Assembly: GCA_963725505.1 (NCBI GenBank)
Contig: CAVRYN010000007.1
Location: forward strand, 248,001 to 312,000
Reading direction: 5' to 3'
Origin: Udaeobacter sp963725505
GTDB lineage: Bacteria > Verrucomicrobiota > Verrucomicrobiia > Chthoniobacterales > UBA10450
DNA: 64,000 nucleotides
This document shows, piece by piece, positions 24,309-32,405 of this stretch. A program made the translations under genes and the position numbers. The notes under the pieces are model-generated. The model was not told the origin of the DNA. It worked only from the letters and a program-made list of their open reading frames with translations, and made no database searches. Each line of letters begins with the position of its first letter. Position 1 is the first letter of the stretch.

Positions 24309-25256
24309 TTACGAATGATGCCGAGCCGAATGCAAGGCTGGTTTCTTCTCTTCAAGCGCGGCGCGGTCCCACTTGCCTAGTTTTGAGGCGGTGTCGTAAG
24401 CGCTCTGTGCGAAATCCAGCAGGACTTGATCCGGCTGTTCAGCATTGCGCACAGCGTCGTAGGGCAAGACGAACTCGTGCAGCTTGGGCTCATAATAAGC
24501 CGCGTCTGGCCGAACTTTCGCTTCTGAGAACCCGAGCGGTTCCGGATATGCGTACGAATAGAACACGGGTGTCGGCATGGCCGCGTTGCCGGGCCAAAAA
24601 CCCAGGCTGCTCACCTCCTGTGAGTAAGCCTCGCGCGTAATTTCGTCCGGCAGATGCGGCACTCCGCCGGGATGCGGCGGCGCGGGCCGGCCGGAGAAAC
24701 GCGTCACCGCCAGATCGAAGCTACCCCAAAAAAAGTGCACCGGACTGCATTTGCCACAGAAACGCGACCGGAATTCCTTAAACAGACGGTCACTCTGAAC
24801 AAGGACGCGCCAAAATCGATTGGCGTATTCACGATCGTAAGAGAGATGCTCTTCATCCTGATCGAATGGGATGGGATTCTCGATCTCGTTCGGCATTGTG
24901 CTGATGGTCACCGCCAGCTCGAGATCTTTCAATGCCCGCATCACCGTCTCGTAAAACTTAGCGACTGATTGCGGTTTCAGTTCGATCGTCCGCGCAGCGC
25001 CGTCGCTTTTGAGGATGCGCAATTGGTGATCGATAAAATCAAATCGTATTTCAAACGTAGAAGAATCGTGCGGGATCGGCGAAGTCGTCAGGCCGCGAGA
25101 AGTGACGTAGAAAGTGACATGCCAGGAGTGGTTCGTCCACGGGGTGAGCGTCAGGCGAATTTTGCCCACGATCTGTGTCCACATATGCAGAGTGATCGCG
25201 GTGTCTTTCCACTCCGCGAAAGGCAGAGCCGGCCAATAATCAGACGCGCCGTTCAC
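24309..25256 (-). CDS. DUF5996 family protein
   Basis: 315 residues, probably cytoplasmic. It opens WPALPFAEWKDTAITLHMWT and contains TPWTNHSWHVTFYVTSRGL, SPVHFFWGSFDLAVTRFSGR and FYSYAYPEPLGF, blocks I associate with the DUF5996 family. Function unknown. It lies directly upstream of the AraC gene with an 11-bp gap, which suggests a shared transcript and possibly a stress or metabolite response controlled by the regulator. Confidence 0.75.
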   Translation of the reverse strand: MNGASDYWPALPFAEWKDTAITLHMWTQIVGKIRLTLTPWTNHSWHVTFYVTSRGLTTSPIPHDSSTFEIRFDFIDHQLRILKSDGAARTIELKPQSVAKFYETVMRALKDLELAVTISTMPNEIENPIPFDQDEEHLSYDREYANRFWRVLVQSDRLFKEFRSRFCGKCSPVHFFWGSFDLAVTRFSGRPAPPHPGGVPHLPDEITREAYSQEVSSLGFWPGNAAMPTPVFYSYAYPEPLGFSEAKVRPDAAYYEPKLHEFVLPYDAVRNAEQPDQVLLDFAQSAYDTASKLGKWDRAALEEKKPALHSARHHS

Positions 25257-25266
25257 TGTAATCTTG

Positions 25267-25965
25267 CTACTCCCGGTTAATGAAATCCGAAAAGGAGCGC
25301 TTCACCTTCTCAAACATTCCTCGCGCTTCCTCCTGTGTTCGGTGAAAGGCATGCTTGATCCTTTTTTTAGCGTTACTGACGACGCCGACGACGCCTTGAT
25401 CCCCCTGGTCGGAATCACTCGCTACGTCTTCCATAGTCGCGCCGGCAAACATTCCCTCGGTTCTCTTCACAACGCCGCGAGTCGCGCCGATGTATATCGT
25501 ACCGACCGGGTGCGACGATCGATTTAGCAAAGTAATAATCCAGACCGGTTCGCCGCGCTCATCTGTGCGCAATGTGTAATCTGCTGTCGTAAAATGCGTG
25601 TGGGCCGTGTCCGCTATGTGACTGGCAACTGCGAATGCGCCGCTGGAATCCAGGTTCAAGCGCGAAACATTGAGCGTTGCGCCTTCGGCAGAACCCGCCG
25701 TCGACCAATCCGCTCCATCGTCGGAATCAATCTTTCCCTCAGCAACCTGCAGTTCGCGCACACCGCGACCATCTGGATTTTCCAAAATAATTTTCCATTT
25801 CTCTGGCTGCGGATCGCCTTTTACGCCGGTGATCGACACTACATGATTCAGCGCGCCGCGGCCGAATTGCGTACCCACCACGCGCAACGCTTCGTAAGCC
25901 GTGGCGTTCTCCTGCGCGCAGACAGGAGTAGCCAAAAGCAAAAGTGCAGCAAACGACCGCCACAT
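25267..25965 (-). CDS. Exported protein of unknown function
   Basis: 232 residues. The signal peptide MWRSFAALLLLATPVCAQEN has a likely cleavage after CAQ. The mature part resembles a two-part beta-rich protein (HVVSITGVKGDPQPEKWKII, WIITLLNRSSHPVGTIYIGA) with a charged C-terminal helical tail rich in Lys/Glu. No family recognised. It ends 10 bp before the start of the DUF5996 gene, so the three genes may form one minus-strand operon. Confidence 0.6.
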   Translation of the reverse strand: MWRSFAALLLLATPVCAQENATAYEALRVVGTQFGRGALNHVVSITGVKGDPQPEKWKIILENPDGRGVRELQVAEGKIDSDDGADWSTAGSAEGATLNVSRLNLDSSGAFAVASHIADTAHTHFTTADYTLRTDERGEPVWIITLLNRSSHPVGTIYIGATRGVVKRTEGMFAGATMEDVASDSDQGDQGVVGVVSNAKKRIKHAFHRTQEEARGMFEKVKRSFSDFINRE

Positions 25966-26042
25966 ACCGCAAAATTGAACAGCAGTTTTATTGTGTGTCC
26001 AATCGCGTTTTAGCCCGGGCCGCCCACTCTGGCAGCGATTGT

Positions 26043-26225
26043 TTAACGCACGACCCTCTGACGCTTGAGTTCTTCGCCGTATTTTCGCTGGAATTCTGGC
26101 GCATCCTGCTTAAGCACCGGCAGTAGGCGCTCAGCAGGCACAGGCTCCCCTAAATTGAAACCGGTGTAATTGGTGTACAAGACACTTCCGCCTCCGCCAG
26201 TAGCGGGCTGCATCGCGGCATACAC
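26043..26225 (-). pseudogene. Hypothetical ORF whose 5' part lacks a start codon
   Basis: The open frame in fact continues upstream to about 26390 with protein-like sequence (IVIYDLPHSGEKVYAAMQPA is preceded by GSSFDSSELDVVRKAVGPQA), but no ATG, GTG or TTG occurs before an in-frame stop; the first is the GTG at 26225. Either an ATT start is used, the 5' end was lost, or a frameshift hides the true start. The product is not recognised. Its upstream part overlaps the start of the divergent RsbW-like gene. Confidence 0.35.
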
Positions 26226-26380
26226 CTTTTCGCCCGAGTGAGGCAGATCGTATATGACGATTTCCGCCTGCGGACCAACTGCCTTTCGAACAACATCAAG
26301 CTCGCTCGAGTCGAACGAAGAGCCCGCATGCGCTATTGCTTGAATGAGCGTCGGAATCTGCTCACCTTTTGCGGGTCGGG

Positions 26381-26782
26381 ATGAAGCGGAAAAAAGTCGA
26401 GTTCAGCAGTCACACCGCAAACCTTGCTTTGCTACGCAACTGCGTCCGCGATTTTCTCAACGGTTATCCGTTCTCCGAAAAACAGCGGCTACTGATGGTG
26501 CTCGGCGTGGACGAAGCATGCACGAACGTGATCCGGTATGCTTACCGTTTGCGCGATGATCAACTCATTTCATTGCGCATGGAGGGACTGCGCAAATGCG
26601 TGCGCATGCGTTTGCGCGATTACGGCGAACAAGTCCTTCCCCACGAAATGAAGGGCCGCTCTCATGACATGATCAAACCGGGCGGGCTCGGTTTGTATCT
26701 CATTCGGAACGCCTTTGACGAAGTCGATTACATACACAAAGGCCGCGGCACGGAACTGGTGCTGACAAAAAACCTGGAATGA
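26381..26782 (+). CDS. RsbW-like serine/threonine kinase/ATPase (anti-sigma type)
   Basis: 133 residues of the GHKL ATPase fold found in RsbW/SpoIIAB anti-sigma kinases. The N box is VDEACTNVIRYAYR and the G2 box is GGLGLYLIRNAFDEVDY; the C-terminus ends in a beta strand, GRGTELVLTKNL. ATG at 26381, four codons inside the longest frame. It stops about 30 bp before ruvB in the same direction. A partner anti-anti-sigma (STAS) or sigma gene is not adjacent, so the target is unknown. Confidence 0.82.
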   Translation: MKRKKVEFSSHTANLALLRNCVRDFLNGYPFSEKQRLLMVLGVDEACTNVIRYAYRLRDDQLISLRMEGLRKCVRMRLRDYGEQVLPHEMKGRSHDMIKPGGLGLYLIRNAFDEVDYIHKGRGTELVLTKNLE

Positions 26783-26813
26783 ATGGTCCGTGCAGAGTTC
26801 TCCTTCGCGTGAT

Positions 26814-27833
26814 ATGAACTCGACGAAAGCGCGAATGAAACCGCCGGAACCAGATGCCGCTTTTGAAATTTCGCTGCGACCGCCCGCGTTCAGCGAGTTT
26901 ACCGGCCAGGTGAAAGTGCGCGAACGGTTGGAGTTGATGGTGGAAGCCGCGAAAATGCGTGGCGACGTGCTGGAACATATTCTCCTCAGCGGCCCGTCCG
27001 GTCTGGGCAAAACAACGCTCGCTTACATCATCGCCAACGCGATGAGTGTGAACATTAAGAACACCAGTGGCCCAGTGATTGAAAAGGCCGGTGAACTGGC
27101 AGGTCTTTTAACAAGCCTCGAAAAAGGCGACGTGCTTTTCATCGATGAGATCCACCGGCTGCAACCGGCCATCGAAGAATACCTTTACCCGGCGATGGAA
27201 GATTACCGGCTCGACATCATCATCGACCAGGGACCGCAGGCGCGAAGTCTGCGCCTCAATCTACCGAAGTTTACCTTGATTGGCGCTACGACGCGCGCCG
27301 GGATGGTGAGCGCACCGCTTCGTTCTCGTTTCGGCATGACAGCGCGGCTCGATTATTACAATGCCGAGGAGATGCAAAAAATCATTATCCGTAGCGCGCG
27401 TTTGCTCGGCGTCGAGGTTGACGCAGCCGGCGCGGCCGAGATCGCTACGCGCTCACGCGGCACGCCTCGCACAGCAAACAATCTTTTGCGCTGGGTGCGC
27501 GATTACGTGCAGGTGAAAGCCGAAGGGAAAATCACCGCTGAACTGGCCGACCGCGCCCTTGCGATGCTGGAGATCGATCGCGACGGGTTCGACCAATGGG
27601 ATAAGCGAATTATCGAAGCCTTAATTCACAAGTTCAATGGCGGACCTGTCGGTTTGAATTCGCTCGCGGTCGCCGTAGGCGAAGAAGCCGGCACAATCGA
27701 AGAAGTGAACGAGCCGTATTTGATCATGGAAGGCTACATCAAACGCACGTCACAAGGCCGGGTCGCGACCGCGAACGCCTATCGCAAACTCGGACTCAAA
27801 CCGCCGGCCGGCGCGCAAGCAGAACTGTTGTAG
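26814..27833 (+). CDS. ruvB: Holliday junction branch migration helicase RuvB
   Basis: AAA+ motor of the RuvABC resolvasome. 339 residues. Family hallmarks: RPPAFSEFTGQVKVRERLEL, Walker A GPSGLGKTTLA, Walker B LFIDEIHRL, sensor GATTRAGMVSAPLRSRFGM with the arginine finger, and the C-terminal winged helix DKRIIEALIHKFNGGPVGLN. The ATG at 26814 was preferred over an upstream GTG (26790). The TAG stop is formed by the left end (TTGTAG) of a dispersed repeat. ruvA and ruvC are not in the window. Confidence 0.97.
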   Translation: MNSTKARMKPPEPDAAFEISLRPPAFSEFTGQVKVRERLELMVEAAKMRGDVLEHILLSGPSGLGKTTLAYIIANAMSVNIKNTSGPVIEKAGELAGLLTSLEKGDVLFIDEIHRLQPAIEEYLYPAMEDYRLDIIIDQGPQARSLRLNLPKFTLIGATTRAGMVSAPLRSRFGMTARLDYYNAEEMQKIIIRSARLLGVEVDAAGAAEIATRSRGTPRTANNLLRWVRDYVQVKAEGKITAELADRALAMLEIDRDGFDQWDKRIIEALIHKFNGGPVGLNSLAVAVGEEAGTIEEVNEPYLIMEGYIKRTSQGRVATANAYRKLGLKPPAGAQAELL

Positions 27834-27953
27834 CGGCGCTTGACTCGCTTGCTCCCGCTCGCACGGTCAACGACCTGCACGTTCAATCGCTCGGCGCGGC
27901 TCCACTCTATTGAACCGCCGAAAGGCTTCAGCGCTGACACAGACGCCCTACAA
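27828..27953. repeat. TTGTAG...CTACAA repeat overlapping the ruvB stop
   Basis: TTGTAG (27828-27833) includes the ruvB stop codon and CTACAA ends the element at 27953. GCGGCG and CGCCCTACAA ends match 15968-16020 in style; the 110-bp interior has diverged and contains a short heptamer-like GTTCAATCGCTC region. Confidence 0.55.
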
Positions 27954-27965
27954 GCCCGGCAAGGA

Positions 27966-28658
27966 CTAAGCTCGCTTCACCTTCAAATACGAGTTGGAAT
28001 TCACCAAGAACTCAAAATCGGTTTTTATTTCTGTGAATGCAAAACGTTCGAGCGCGGGATCGGCTTGCAGCATTGGAATATATTCACTTGGTTGCGCTTC
28101 AAACGTCACCGTCGGATAAATGCGTGCCTCACCGCGCGTCACACGCATGACTTCAAGGATCGATTCGCGGTGGAATTCGTAGCCTAGCTGGTCCTGATAC
28201 GCGAAAAGAAAATAGGACACAAGAGTCAGATCAAACTCCTTGTCCGCGAACGATAGTCTTGGCAGCTCTCCCGCTACGTAACGCTCCGGATGAGTCTTGT
28301 AATCCTCGAGAAAGATAGTGGACGCGCGTTTGCGCAATTCGCGCATGTATTCGGGATTTTTGTAATAGTCCCAGCGATAGGTCGGCACAGATCCAATGAC
28401 CCGATAAACCGATTCGAGGTCCGGCTCGGAACGGTCCCTGATTTTTGCCGGCGGCAACGAATAGATTGGATCGAACGAAGTCACCCTTATGCCGAGCTGG
28501 TTGGCTTCCGCGCAAAAAGAACTGACCCCGCCAGCCACATCTAACACTCTTTTTCCTATCAGATCATCCGGCTCAAGCAGGAAATAGCGGCGATACTCTT
28601 CAAATGTGCGACCGAGTAACACGACGCGATCAAGCTGAAGCCCACGCTTCATTTGCAT
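27966..28658 (-). CDS. Class I SAM-dependent methyltransferase-like protein
   Basis: 230 residues. Motif I of the SAM-binding fold is RVLDVAGGVSSFCAEA (about residues 37-52), followed by the acidic end of strand 2, VTSFDPIYSLP, and a hydrophobic strand-4 region, FDLTLVSYFLFAY, after LSFADKEFD. No substrate-specific domain is recognised. The order of motifs is right, so the fold assignment is reasonable; the reaction is not known. It lies convergent to ruvB with no operon partner. Confidence 0.65.
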   Translation of the reverse strand: MQMKRGLQLDRVVLLGRTFEEYRRYFLLEPDDLIGKRVLDVAGGVSSFCAEANQLGIRVTSFDPIYSLPPAKIRDRSEPDLESVYRVIGSVPTYRWDYYKNPEYMRELRKRASTIFLEDYKTHPERYVAGELPRLSFADKEFDLTLVSYFLFAYQDQLGYEFHRESILEVMRVTRGEARIYPTVTFEAQPSEYIPMLQADPALERFAFTEIKTDFEFLVNSNSYLKVKRA

Positions 28659-28691
28659 TAGTGATTGCAGATATTCTGAGCGTGGTCAGAC

Positions 28692-28718
28692 AGGCGTTTG
28701 ACACAAACGCCTCTACAA
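28692..28718. repeat. AGGCGTTTG hairpin half-element (second copy)
   Basis: AGGCGTTTG-ACA-CAAACGCCT plus CTACAA; the same as 19489-19514 except in the loop. Sits between the methyltransferase and substrate-binding protein genes. Confidence 0.75.
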
Positions 28719-28746
28719 CCGCAGATCTTGGCAAGTGGATGCCCGC

Positions 28747-29976
28747 TCAGAATAGCGTGAGGACGCCGTTGTTATAAGTTCCGATGCGCACCCAGGCATC
28801 GTTGCGAACGGCCCAAAAATCGAAGTCACCATTGGCTCGGTCACCGTTAACATTCAGGGCCAGCGATCCGGTTATGCCCGAATACGCGTCTGCTTCACTC
28901 ACGAATGCCGCTTTGAAAGCGGCGAAGTCCTTTAGATCGCCGACATCTTCCAGCGCGCGCTGGATCACAAAAAGCCCATCGTAAGTCGATAGCGCAAACG
29001 CATCCGGCGTGATGCCCGTGCGAGCTTGGACCGCGTCGGCGACAGGCTGCCACTCATTTTGCAACGCGTCAGGGAGTCCAAAGATCGGATTGGGATAACC
29101 AACGCTGGCCGCAAACGCTGCCGCAGTCGAATCGCCTGTCAGCGCCGCGGAGAGCGCGACGCCATCACTGCCGTACCAAGCGGTATTTGAGAGCGTCGCG
29201 TTTCCTTGCGCGCTGTGAAATACATCCACCACCTCGTCGAACGCGGCAAGATACACGCCAATCGTGGACGGGTCCGTTCCGCCGCCGATTAGATTCTCAA
29301 TCTGCGATGCGACCGAGCCGGTGGCGACGGAAAAGTCGCTGGTCGTTGGCTCGTATCGATAACCGGCTTCCATGGTACCTCCATGCAATTGGAAAGCCGC
29401 CTGAACGGAATCGTGCAGACCGTTGTTACCTGCATCGTTTCGCCATAGCGGGACGATATGCTGGATTTCATCGTGCTGCATCAATGCGACGATCGCCTCA
29501 GCTTCGAGCCTATCGTCTGGGCAAAGACGATAGATGTTATCGTCGGGGATCGAGAGCGAATGAGCGGTACTGCCCTGGCTGATGACGAGAATGTTGTGCT
29601 CGTCCGCGTAAGGCTTGATCATCGCGACCTCGGAGCTCGTTTGCGGTCCGATGATGATTTGTACGCCGCGCCGATCGAGGTCCTGGATCGCTTCGAGCGC
29701 CTGCGAGGGATTCTGCTGAGTGTCGCGAACAAAAAAATGAAACCGGTATCCGCCGTGGTGGCTAATCGCTTCTGATTCGATTTGCTCTTCGGCAACCTGC
29801 AACGCGGCAACCGTGCTTCGCCCGAGAGAGAACCCCGATCCCGTTAATGACGCGAGCACGCCAACCTTGAACACCCGCTGGGAATGGGATTGGCCAGGTG
29901 GATCTCCTCCAGCCCGACCAACAAAAGCAACGACCAATCCACACACGATGAAACGGAAGAGCACGCGAATTTTCAT
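28747..29976 (-). CDS. Branched-chain amino-acid-type ABC substrate-binding protein
   Basis: 409 residues with a signal peptide (MKIRVLFRFIVCGLVVAFVG) and a Leu/Ile/Val-type type I periplasmic binding fold. Diagnostic regions: FKVGVLASLTGSGFSLGRST, AIQDLDRRGVQIIIGPQTSS, and ALSTYDGLFVIQRALEDVG near the C-terminus. Homologues deliver amino acids, amides or urea to a permease, or act as sensors. No permease or ATPase gene is next to it, so it may be an orphan or serve a distant transporter. Confidence 0.82.
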   Translation of the reverse strand: MKIRVLFRFIVCGLVVAFVGRAGGDPPGQSHSQRVFKVGVLASLTGSGFSLGRSTVAALQVAEEQIESEAISHHGGYRFHFFVRDTQQNPSQALEAIQDLDRRGVQIIIGPQTSSEVAMIKPYADEHNILVISQGSTAHSLSIPDDNIYRLCPDDRLEAEAIVALMQHDEIQHIVPLWRNDAGNNGLHDSVQAAFQLHGGTMEAGYRYEPTTSDFSVATGSVASQIENLIGGGTDPSTIGVYLAAFDEVVDVFHSAQGNATLSNTAWYGSDGVALSAALTGDSTAAAFAASVGYPNPIFGLPDALQNEWQPVADAVQARTGITPDAFALSTYDGLFVIQRALEDVGDLKDFAAFKAAFVSEADAYSGITGSLALNVNGDRANGDFDFWAVRNDAWVRIGTYNNGVLTLF

Positions 29977-30094
29977 AAGCGCGCGAGCATGCCCGCATCG
30001 GCGAGACTGTCAAGAGCCATCGATCGTTCTGTAGCGCCGGTATGCAACCGCCGAAAACTGCCACGCCCAGAGAGCGCCGCTATAGTTTCTGCAA

Positions 30095-30129
30095 TTGAGC
30101 GTTGGACGTTGAGCGTTGGACGTTGAACG
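30095..30129. repeat. TTGRRCG heptamer array
   Basis: Five exact tandem 7-mers: TTGAGCG, TTGGACG, TTGAGCG, TTGGACG, TTGAACG, ending 9 bp before the xseA start. Same family as 3518-3545 (reverse orientation) and 58105-58190. Confidence 0.9.
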
Positions 30130-30138
30130 GTTTCTTCA

Positions 30139-31428
30139 ATGCAGCTCGCCGGCGACCTCTTTCAACAGGCATCGAAGGTTTTCACGGTCTCCGAGCTGAC
30201 GCGAAGCATTCGCGGCACGCTCGAGGCGAAATTCGGCTCCGTCTGGGTGCAGGGCGAAATCTCAAATTACAAACTGCATCCGAGCGGACATCAGTATTTC
30301 ACGCTCAAAGACCAGCGCGCCCAGATCTCCTGCGTGATCTGGCGCGACACGATGGCGGTGTCGCGTCAACCTCTGGTCGATGGAGCACAGGTTCAGGTTT
30401 ACGGCACCGTCACGGTTTTCGAAGCGCGCGGACAATACCAACTCAACGTCCAGATTCTTCAGCCGCGCGGAGTCGGCCTGCTCCAGGCAAAATTCGAAGC
30501 CCTTAAGCGCAAGCTCGAAGCGGAAGGATTGTTTGCGCCGGAACGCAAACGGGTGCTGCCGAAATTTCCGCGGCGAATCGGGATCGTGACCTCAGCAACC
30601 GGCGCAGCGATTCGCGATATGCTGAATGTGCTGCGCCGACGCGCGCCGTGGTTGCAGATTTTGATCAACCCAGTTCGTGTTCAGGGGACAGGCGCCGCGC
30701 AAGAGATCGCTGTCGCGATTCGCGAGCTGGCCAAGCGCAGTGAAGCGTTTGCGCCTCTCGATCTGATCGTCGTCACGCGCGGCGGCGGGAGCATCGAAGA
30801 TTTATGGGAGTTCAACGAAGAGATCGTCGCGCGCGCGATATTTCATTCCGCGGTGCCGGTTGTCTCGGCGGTCGGTCACGAAATCGATTTCACCATCTGC
30901 GATTTCGTTGCGGATTTGCGCGCGCCAACACCGAGCGCCGCAGCGGAATTGATTGTGCCCGACGTCATCGATCTCCAGCGCCGGATTGATAGTTGCGCCC
31001 GCGCGCTCGCGCGCCATTTGCTCAACCGGGTCCACGACGCGCAACAACGGCTCGACCACGCGCGCGAGACACTGCAGCGCTGTCTCGCGCACAAGATCGA
31101 CGGCTACAAGCGCGGCCTTTTTCACATCACGGCTGCGTTACAGGCCCGCAGTCCTGCGCGGGAGCTCATGATGCGCCGGGACCGGTTTGCCGATTTGCGT
31201 CGGCGATTGATCGCATGCCCCGGGAGATTACTCGAAAACACAAAACACCGTTTCCGGCACATCGAAGGAATTTTGCGCGTGCTTGGCCCCGACGCGACGT
31301 TGCGCCGCGGCTACAGTATCACAACGAACGAGCGCGGAAAAATCATCCGCACAATCGCAGCAGTCCGGCCAAAGATGAAAATTCGCACTCGCGTCAGCGA
31401 CGGCGAATTCAGCTCCGAGATCCTTTGA
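30139..31428 (+). CDS. xseA: Exodeoxyribonuclease VII large subunit
   Basis: Single-strand exonuclease subunit used in repair. 429 residues. The N-terminal OB fold (GSVWVQGEISNYKLHPSGHQ, SCVIWRDTM) is followed by the catalytic domain with GLLQAKFEALKRKLEAEGLF, PRRIGIVTSATGAAIRDML, VVTRGGGSIEDLWEFNEEIV, SAVGHEIDFTICDFVADLRA and PTPSAAAEL. The long helical region after residue 270 is family-typical. xseB is not adjacent. The start at 30139 follows the heptamer array closely. Confidence 0.96.
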   Translation: MQLAGDLFQQASKVFTVSELTRSIRGTLEAKFGSVWVQGEISNYKLHPSGHQYFTLKDQRAQISCVIWRDTMAVSRQPLVDGAQVQVYGTVTVFEARGQYQLNVQILQPRGVGLLQAKFEALKRKLEAEGLFAPERKRVLPKFPRRIGIVTSATGAAIRDMLNVLRRRAPWLQILINPVRVQGTGAAQEIAVAIRELAKRSEAFAPLDLIVVTRGGGSIEDLWEFNEEIVARAIFHSAVPVVSAVGHEIDFTICDFVADLRAPTPSAAAELIVPDVIDLQRRIDSCARALARHLLNRVHDAQQRLDHARETLQRCLAHKIDGYKRGLFHITAALQARSPARELMMRRDRFADLRRRLIACPGRLLENTKHRFRHIEGILRVLGPDATLRRGYSITTNERGKIIRTIAAVRPKMKIRTRVSDGEFSSEIL

Positions 31429-31553
31429 GCAGGACCCTCAGGGAGGGGACCCATCAGGGTCAAATCTCAACTTTGTACATTCGAATATCTAACAAAATCC
31501 CCTATTGAATCCTCTGCCGTTACGTTCTTGTAAGATTTAGCAAAAGGAACAAA

Positions 31554-31732
31554 TCATCTTTCTAACTTAAACGCCATCGTCGCCAGCGGCGGTAAGTGAA
31601 TGAGGATTGAATGTTGACGACCCATCCAGGGAACGTCCTGGGTGTGGACGCCGCCGAAGTTTCCTACGTTGCTGCCGCCGTACGTTTCTGCTTCGGTGTT
31701 GATGATTTCACGGTAGAAACCGGACTCGGGCG
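31554..31732 (-). pseudogene. Duplicated, diverged 3' end of glgB
   Basis: About 59 codons whose translation matches the GlgB C-terminus: PESGFYREIINTEAETYGGS, then NVGNFGG, HTQDVPWMGR and a final AFKLER and stop, against PEPGFYRELINTDAETYGGS and NIGNLGG in the real gene. The two copies are clearly diverged (about four residues in five identical by eye), so this is not a recent tandem slip. It lies 670 bp left of the glgB end, in the same orientation, with the two-gene cassette between. Confidence 0.85.
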
Positions 31733-31772
31733 CACTATTCGCTCTTTTCATTGAGGGAATTCGAGGCGAGAA

Positions 31773-32141
31773 ATGAATGCGGTGATTGATCTCAGCACAT
31801 TTCAAAATCTGCCGCTTCGCGGTGATTTCACGATTGTTCGCCTCGAGCTCACCAATGAGCCGATAGCCGACGCGATTGGACGCGAAGCGCGCGCGCGCAC
31901 GCGAATCGTTGGTCGGGGCTTCGATCTACTAATCCGCGCTGGCCTGTCGCAACGTGAGCTGTCGGTGACGCTTTATCACGAAATTCTTGAGGCCGCCAAG
32001 GCCGCAATCGAGAATCCGCCGGCCGCAGTTCGGGAGTTGAACGAGGGTGACTTCGATCGAGCGGCGTATCAGGCGCACGAACAGTTTGGGGAAGTCTCTC
32101 CGCAAAATCTCGACCGGATGTTGCAACTTTACGGGTTCTGA
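31773..32141 (+). CDS. Cassette protein of unknown function with an HE motif
   Basis: 122 residues, probably soluble: MNAVIDLSTFQNLPLRGDFT, then GRGFDLLIRAGLSQRELSVT, LYHEILEAAKAAIE, NEGDFDRAAYQAHEQFGEVS and MLQLYGF. I have no firm family. LYHEILEA could be a zincin-like helix but lacks a full HExxH. It is on the opposite strand to glgB and is followed closely by a small ORF, suggesting a two-gene unit such as an immunity, regulatory or toxin-antitoxin pair (inference). The gene pair sits between the two copies of the glgB 3' end. Confidence 0.6.
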   Translation: MNAVIDLSTFQNLPLRGDFTIVRLELTNEPIADAIGREARARTRIVGRGFDLLIRAGLSQRELSVTLYHEILEAAKAAIENPPAAVRELNEGDFDRAAYQAHEQFGEVSPQNLDRMLQLYGF

Positions 32142-32168
32142 CGAACTAGCTGCGTGGCCAATGGCAAT

Positions 32169-32352
32169 ATGATTCAGATCGAGTTAAATCAAGCTCGCTA
32201 CCGGAGCGCGGCTGCTGCGACTTACAGAGCCAACGTCGGGGCTCGCTCTTGAACGAACGCTCGATCCGAAGGTGCCGGTCAGCGCTCAGAAAGAGGCGCT
32301 CGCGAAAGTCTTTCAAGCGGCCCTTGATCAGGCGCAGCTAGCATTTGCCTGA
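32169..32352 (+). pseudogene. Small partner gene of the glgB cassette, frameshifted
   Basis: The ATG at 32169 gives MIQIEL. After one extra A the frame continues IKLATGARLLRLTEPTSGLA, LERTLDPKVPVS and QKEALAKVFQAALDQAQLAF to a TGA at 32352, about 60 codons in all. The second frame reads like genuine protein and has no start of its own. It is 27 bp downstream of the HE-motif gene in the same orientation. Small size and tight pairing fit an antitoxin-like partner, but this is inference. The frameshift may be decay or sequence error. Confidence 0.45.
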
Positions 32353-32405
32353 GTAGAAAAGCATCGCGAATCGCACGGGCAAACGGAATCGCGCTCGATA
32401 GCGAG

